8,916 nucleotides of DNA, from contig DATEMG010000506.1 of the NCBI GenBank assembly GCA_035275805.1, forward strand, positions 1-8,916, in the 5' to 3' direction. The translations under genes were made by a program, and so were the position numbers. Positions 5,215-8,916 of the stretch are shown in pieces. Position 1 is the stretch's first letter, and every line of letters starts with the position of its first letter. Source of the stretch: JAJVID01 sp035275805 (GTDB lineage Bacteria; Acidobacteriota; Blastocatellia; RBC074). The notes beneath the pieces were generated by a model. The model saw only the letters and a program-made list of their open reading frames with translations. It did not search any database and was not told where the DNA came from.

Positions 5215-7359
5215 ATGACTACACAGATTAGATATCTCTCCCTCGCGCTTATTCTCATCAGTTCCGTCCTTCTCACAGCGTCAATCGCGCAGCCTGCCCG
5301 AGACAACGACTATGATCGCGCGGTCCAGACGACCGGCCCGTTCGGCGGCGACGTGACCGCGATGGCCATAGACCCGCGCAGCGCCGATCGAATTTGGATC
5401 GGCGCGAGCGACGGCCAGATCTTCCGCTCCACCGATGGGGGGAAGGGGTGGACACAGATGCGCCCCGGCGTCAAAGCCACTGGCTCCGCAGTCACGGTCC
5501 TTCTACTCGACGGCGAAAAGCCTGGAGTCATTTACGTCGGCATGAAACCGCTGCTTGATTTGAACGAAGAGGCGAGCGGCGGCGGGGTTTTCGTCAGCGA
5601 GGACGACGGCCAGAGCTGGAGTCTGCTCGAAGGCATGCGCGGGCGTTCGGTGCGCGCCATGAACCAGTCGACGAAGGACCCGAATGCGATGGTCGTCGCC
5701 GCGCGCGACGGCGTTTATTACACCACTGACCGCGGCAAGTCCTGGAAGCGCATCACCCCTACAAACGATCCGGAATTGAAAGGCTTTCATTCCGTGGCGA
5801 TCGATCCGCGCGACGCGAACGTCATATACGTCGGCACGCATCACCTGCCATGGAAGACGACCGACGCGGGAAAGACCTGGAAGCGGGCCGCGTCCAAAGA
5901 GAGGGGAATGATCGACGATTCGGACATCTTCGCCATCCACATCGATCAATCGAATCCCGACACCGTGCTGATGAGCGCTTGCAGCGGCATCTACCGCTCG
6001 CGCGACGCCTCCGAAACCTGGACGAAGCTCCAGGGCATCCCCTACACCAGCCGCCGCACGCACGTCATCTATCAACACCCGACGAAGCCGCAGGTGATTT
6101 TCGCCGGGACGACCGAAGGCCTGTGGGTCTCCACCGACGGCGGCAAGCCGGACAGTTGGCGGCGAATGACTTCCCAGCGCACGGTCATCAACGCCGTAGC
6201 CGTTCACCCCGACCGCCCCGAGCGCGTCCTCCTCGGCGTCGATGACGTCGGAATTATGGTCAGCGTCGATAGCGGCGAAAGCTATGAAGCCAGCAACGCC
6301 GGCTTCATCAATCGCCAGGTTCGCGCCGTGGTGGCCGATAAGGCGGAGCGCGGGCGGGTCTACGCCGGAGTGATCTTCGACCGGGCGAACGGCGGGTTGT
6401 TTGTCAGCGAAGACGGCGGCGCCGCCTGGCGCCAATCGACGAACGGCATGGGCGCGCGTGATGTCTATTCGATTTATCAATCGGACTCCAATCCGGCGAC
6501 GATCTACGCCGGAACCAACAACGGATTGTTCCGCTCCGACGACCGCGGGCGCAACTGGGCGCAGGTGAAAAAAGCGCAGGTCAAAGCTGCGGCGAAATCT
6601 CGAAAGGCGTCCAAACTTGAAAAGGACACGCTCGTCGATCTGCAAAATCAGGTCTTTGCGATAATGCCCTTCACGCCGATCCTCTCCGCGTCCAATAGTG
6701 GCAAAGGAGATTCGCAGCCGGGGCCAGCCCAGCCGACCACATCGGGCTGGATGGTCGCTTCGACGTGGAACGGACTGTTCATCACGGAGGACGAAAAGAA
6801 GGGCTGGAGAGAGAGCAAATTCGCCAAAGCGCTCAACAGAACCGGCGGCAATGCGGCGGCGCAAATCAAGGTCAACGCGGTTGTGACGAACCAGAAACTG
6901 CCGGGCGCGCTCTTCGTCGGCACTGACGAAGGCTTGTTTGTTTCGCGGGACAACGGCGTGAGCTTCCAACATCTGGCGTTGCCCGACGCGGCGCGCCGCA
7001 TCCGCGTGGTCGTCTGCGACCCGCGCGATCCCGAAACGATTTACGTGGGCGCAGTGGCCGGGTTTTTCCGCTCAACGGACGGCGGGCGCTCATGGGAGAG
7101 CCGGGGCGGGGGAATGCCGCAGGGCGGCAATATCAGCGCAATCGCCGTCGGCGCCTCCAACCCTGATGAACTTTACTTGAGCGACGAGTCTCGCGGCGTG
7201 TTGTACCATTCCAAAGACCGCGGGACGAATTGGGAGAAAGTCGACATCAGCCATGCGCCGAGTCTGAAGTTGTGGGCGCTCGCGTCCGATCCCTTCGACG
7301 GGAAGAGAATCTACGCAGGGTCGTTTTCAGGCGGGGTATATGTGATGAGCCGCAAGTGA
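5215..7359 (+). CDS. Secreted BNR/Asp-box repeat beta-propeller protein
   Basis: This 714-residue protein starts with a Sec signal peptide (hydrophobic 8-24, likely cleavage after ASIA near 25) and has no lipobox. The rest is built from repeats of the form IYVG-x(n)-G(L/V)F-S-x-D-x-G-x-x-W, the BNR/Asp-box blade of sortilin/Vps10, YCF48-like and sialidase-like propellers. I count 13 Asp boxes, with the first residue at 72, 128, 170, 215, 262, 306, 350, 398, 441, 524, 577, 620 and 666, plus a final strand pair at 698-712 that could close the last blade. About 14 blades would suit two stacked seven-bladed propellers, which is an inference. A Lys/Ala-rich then Gly/Pro/Ser-rich insert (about 451-510) separates boxes nine and ten. 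No catalytic sialidase residues are recognisable, so binding or scaffolding is likelier than hydrolysis. The ligand is unknown. It appears to be transcribed alone. Confidence 0.9.
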   Translation: MTTQIRYLSLALILISSVLLTASIAQPARDNDYDRAVQTTGPFGGDVTAMAIDPRSADRIWIGASDGQIFRSTDGGKGWTQMRPGVKATGSAVTVLLLDGEKPGVIYVGMKPLLDLNEEASGGGVFVSEDDGQSWSLLEGMRGRSVRAMNQSTKDPNAMVVAARDGVYYTTDRGKSWKRITPTNDPELKGFHSVAIDPRDANVIYVGTHHLPWKTTDAGKTWKRAASKERGMIDDSDIFAIHIDQSNPDTVLMSACSGIYRSRDASETWTKLQGIPYTSRRTHVIYQHPTKPQVIFAGTTEGLWVSTDGGKPDSWRRMTSQRTVINAVAVHPDRPERVLLGVDDVGIMVSVDSGESYEASNAGFINRQVRAVVADKAERGRVYAGVIFDRANGGLFVSEDGGAAWRQSTNGMGARDVYSIYQSDSNPATIYAGTNNGLFRSDDRGRNWAQVKKAQVKAAAKSRKASKLEKDTLVDLQNQVFAIMPFTPILSASNSGKGDSQPGPAQPTTSGWMVASTWNGLFITEDEKKGWRESKFAKALNRTGGNAAAQIKVNAVVTNQKLPGALFVGTDEGLFVSRDNGVSFQHLALPDAARRIRVVVCDPRDPETIYVGAVAGFFRSTDGGRSWESRGGGMPQGGNISAIAVGASNPDELYLSDESRGVLYHSKDRGTNWEKVDISHAPSLKLWALASDPFDGKRIYAGSFSGGVYVMSRK

Positions 7360-7387
7360 GACCAGGGCGCTTACGCTCCCAGTTCTG

Positions 7388-7487
7388 TAATGGAACGCGG
7401 ATGACGCGGATACTGCGGATCGTCGCTGATAAAACCAGAAAAGGATCGGCGTCAATCCGCAGTATCCGCGTCATCCGCGTTCCATTA
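7388..7487. repeat. 100-bp long-hairpin element between convergent genes
   Basis: Positions 7388-7420 and 7455-7487 form a perfect 33-bp inverted repeat. The pairing continues inward over 7421-7430 and 7445-7454 with two mismatches and one G-T wobble, leaving a 14-nt loop (7431-7444). Each arm is itself made of a 9-bp unit, GCGGATnnn, starting at 7397, 7406 and 7415. No transposase or obvious target-site duplication is present. It lies in the 154-bp gap between two genes that end facing each other, so it may act as a bidirectional transcription barrier. It resembles the palindromic GCGGATGACGCGGAT-type intergenic repeats I recall from several bacterial phyla. Confidence 0.9.
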
Positions 7488-7513
7488 ACCCGTACACTGA
7501 TGTGAAATCTGAT

Positions 7514-8584
7514 CTATTTTTTTATCGTCGCCTTCTGTTGTTCTATCGCTTGTTTCACCTTGTCTAGTCTCTGCTGAACCTGCTCGACGTCAGGGGCGTC
7601 GGGGGCTTCTTTCAAATAAGCCTCCAACTGCTCGGCGGCCTTATCGAGTCTCTGCCGGCGCAGGTTGAGGTTGAACAACTGCAATCGAACATAGACGAAC
7701 CCGCGCTTGCCCGATTCCAACGCGCGGGTCAGTTCTTTTTCCGCGCGGTCGTAATCGGGAGGCTGTTTCGACATGAGGGCCTCGCCCAGCTTGAGATGCG
7801 ACACCGGGTAGGAATCGTCGGCCCTGGCGCCGGTTTCAAGCGAGACAATTGCTTCGTCGTAGCGCCCCTTCTCGACAAGGAGGATTCCCAGGTTAATGTG
7901 CGGGAGGGCGAATTTCGGGTTGATAGCGATGGCTTTCTCGAACGCGGCCTGGGCTTCTTCCGGTTTCTTCAGGACGGCCAGTTGCTCGCCCAATTTATTG
8001 ATTGCGGCCAGGTATTCGGGAAATATCTTGACCGCGGCCTGAAACAGCGCGACCGCTTCATCGGGCTTGTTTTCGCTGGCGCGTTTCAATCCGTTGTCGT
8101 AATTTTTCTTCGCTTCTTTCGGCGGCTGTTGGAGGTCGGCGACTGAAACTATCTTCTCTTTGGTTTTGACGGTTATACCCTCGCCTTTTTCCTTGAGGTA
8201 GATCTGCACCGTGTACGTGCGCGAGAAATTGCTGGAAATCTCCACGGTCTCCAGGGACGTTTCGTAAACGCGCCCATCCGAGGGCGTCACGATTTTATAA
8301 GTCCCGTTCGACAGAGAGCGGAATTCGAAATTCCCCATCGAATCGGAGAATGCCTCGCCGGCGATCCCGCCGGTGTTGAGTTCCAGCACGACGCGGAGAC
8401 GCTGATCGGGCGGGTTGCCGGAGGGCATGAAAATTTTGCCGCGAATGCTGTGCGAGGGGCCTCGCCCCGGACTGTTGGTCCCTCCGCCCTGCGCAAACGA
8501 CTGCGTGGCGCAGGCCAAGAGGGCGATGAACAGAGAAAAGGCCTGTGGGAAAGCTCTGTAGAGAAAAGCGGGGCGCCTTGCCAT
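7514..8584 (-). CDS. Exported carboxypeptidase-regulatory-like domain plus TPR protein
   Basis: This 356-residue protein has a Sec signal peptide (hydrophobic about 15-28, likely cleavage after SFA at 31) and is probably periplasmic or surface-exposed. A short low-complexity stretch precedes a beta-sandwich domain (about 46-135) with SIRGKIFMPSG, GEAFSDSMGNFEFRSLSNGTYKI and a final VQIYLK strand, the pattern of the carboxypeptidase regulatory-like (CarboxypepD_reg/transthyretin-like) fold. From about 157 to 330 come tandem TPR units, the clearest being 157-190, 191-224, 225-258 (HINLGILLVEKGRYDEAIVSLE) and a degenerate pair at 259-330. A Lys/Gln-rich helix ends the protein. No enzyme motif is seen, so it is probably a protein-interaction scaffold. 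This combination is common in acidobacteria. AGGAGG lies 6 bp upstream of the start. The IHF/HU-type gene lies upstream on the same strand, 118 bp away, so they may share a transcript. Confidence 0.9.
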   Translation of the reverse strand: MARRPAFLYRAFPQAFSLFIALLACATQSFAQGGGTNSPGRGPSHSIRGKIFMPSGNPPDQRLRVVLELNTGGIAGEAFSDSMGNFEFRSLSNGTYKIVTPSDGRVYETSLETVEISSNFSRTYTVQIYLKEKGEGITVKTKEKIVSVADLQQPPKEAKKNYDNGLKRASENKPDEAVALFQAAVKIFPEYLAAINKLGEQLAVLKKPEEAQAAFEKAIAINPKFALPHINLGILLVEKGRYDEAIVSLETGARADDSYPVSHLKLGEALMSKQPPDYDRAEKELTRALESGKRGFVYVRLQLFNLNLRRQRLDKAAEQLEAYLKEAPDAPDVEQVQQRLDKVKQAIEQQKATIKK

Positions 8585-8590
8585 AACACG

Positions 8591-8596
8591 CCTCCT
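8591..8596 (-). promoter_or_regulatory. Shine-Dalgarno of the TPR protein gene
   Basis: The minus strand reads AGGAGG, a 6-nt spacer (CGTGTT), then ATG at 8584. It is a full match to the anti-SD core and supports this start. Confidence 0.8.
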
Positions 8597-8639
8597 GGTG
8601 GTGATGGGGAAAGTTGAGAGTCGGTCAGAGAGAGAATCA

Positions 8640-8696
8640 TCAGATGTCAGATGTCAGTCATAGATCGGCGCCTGACATCTGACATCTGACATCTGG
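8640..8696. repeat. Inverted repeat built from 7-bp tandem units
   Basis: The left arm (8640-8657) and right arm (8672-8689) are a perfect 18-bp inverted repeat with a 14-nt loop. Each arm is made of a 7-bp unit: CAGATGT twice on the left and its complement, TGACATC, three times on the right (8673-8693). The right arm is therefore one unit longer and can also pair in a shifted register. It lies just beyond the stop of the IHF/HU-type gene and upstream of the TPR gene, so it could end or attenuate transcription between them. No U-tract follows. Confidence 0.85.
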
Positions 8697-8702
8697 AAAC
8701 GG

Positions 8703-8916
8703 TCAGCTTTCCGCGACCGCTTCAGCCGCCATACTGACGCTTTCGGCTTCGGCGAGGTCATCGTCATCGTCGTCATCAAACACGTCGGCTTCGAAACCGT
8801 CGCCGTCCGCCTGGGTGTTGATCAACTCTTTGAGTTCCTTGCCTGGTTTGAAATAGGGGACGCGTTTGGCGGGGATGTCGACCGGGGCTCCTGTTTTGGG
8901 GTTGCGGCCCCGTCTG
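8703..8916 (-). CDS. IHF/HU-family DNA-binding protein, C-terminal part, with acidic tail
   Basis: Only the last 70 codons lie in the window; the start is beyond the right edge. The visible part begins RRGRNPKTGAPVDIPAKRVP and continues YFKPGKELKELIN, which is the DNA-minor-groove arm and last helix of the HU/IHF family (GRNPKTG carries the intercalating Pro). The wording PAKRVPYFKPGKELKELIN is closer to IHF-beta-like proteins than to E. coli HU. After the fold ends at about visible residue 33 there is an extra tail of roughly 37 residues, rich in Asp and Glu, including seven Asp in a row (codons 8757-8777). Members of the family bend DNA and organise the nucleoid. The tail could shield or tune DNA binding, which is an inference. 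The neighbouring TPR gene is downstream on the same strand. Confidence 0.92.
   Translation of the reverse strand, partial: RRGRNPKTGAPVDIPAKRVPYFKPGKELKELINTQADGDGFEADVFDDDDDDDLAEAESVSMAAEAVAES

Noticed and set aside
5503..6972. Long open frame (489 codons) on the minus strand opposite the Asp-box protein gene
   Set aside because: Its translation is Arg/Val/Asp-rich with no domain or signal, while the plus strand encodes 13 clear Asp-box repeats. It is an antisense shadow typical of GC-rich coding DNA.
7388..7487. Insertion sequence or complete transposon
   Set aside because: There is no transposase gene, the loop is only 14 nt, and no target-site duplication can be seen at the edges.
7230..7505. 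Short open frames on both strands across 7230-7505
   Set aside because: Both contain near-identical TRILRI and IRVIRVP peptides only because they read through the same palindrome. This is not coding.
8640..8696. Possible small CRISPR array
   Set aside because: The units are 7 bp with no spacers and are arranged as an inverted pair. No cas genes are nearby.

Overview
The window looks like chromosomal DNA from a GC-rich Gram-negative bacterium, most likely an acidobacterium (Acidobacteriota, perhaps Blastocatellia). The best evidence is two exported proteins of a type I associate with that phylum. One is a 353-residue protein with a small helical N-terminal domain and a beta-rich body; the other joins a carboxypeptidase-regulatory-like domain to TPRs. 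The truncated IHF/HU-type protein with an acidic tail and the large secreted BNR/Asp-box protein fit the same picture. The assignment rests on recalled protein style, not on a search. There are no rRNA or tRNA genes, no CRISPR array, no transposase and no phage genes.

Layout, left to right: a short tandem repeat with a complementary arm (1-60); murA on the minus strand (68-1339), first enzyme of peptidoglycan synthesis; a 230-bp divergent gap with a good sigma70-type promoter firing rightward; a glutamine-dependent asparagine synthetase family gene (1570-3444, plus); then, convergent with only 3 bp between, a two-gene minus-strand unit (3448-4937) encoding a Cys-cluster YkgJ-family protein and an exported 353-aa protein, separated by 2 bp. 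A 277-bp divergent gap (4938-5214) carries a cluster of TAGGAC motifs and a small hairpin. The 714-aa secreted Asp-box protein follows (5215-7359, plus). A 154-bp convergent gap holds a 100-bp long-hairpin element. Next come the exported TPR protein (7514-8584, minus), a gap with a 7-bp-unit inverted repeat, and the 3' end of an IHF/HU-type gene (8703-8916, minus) cut by the window edge.

The genes do not form one pathway. murA and the asparagine synthetase homologue are back to back, and the rest are mostly envelope or exported proteins of unknown role. The most notable points are a changed active-site motif in the asparagine synthetase homologue (GGAE in place of GGDE), a 33-bp perfect inverted repeat between convergent genes, the acidic tail on the DNA-bending protein, and the way most intergenic gaps contain a palindrome or repeat cluster built from short tandem units. 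I found no convincing evidence of a wholly new multi-gene system.
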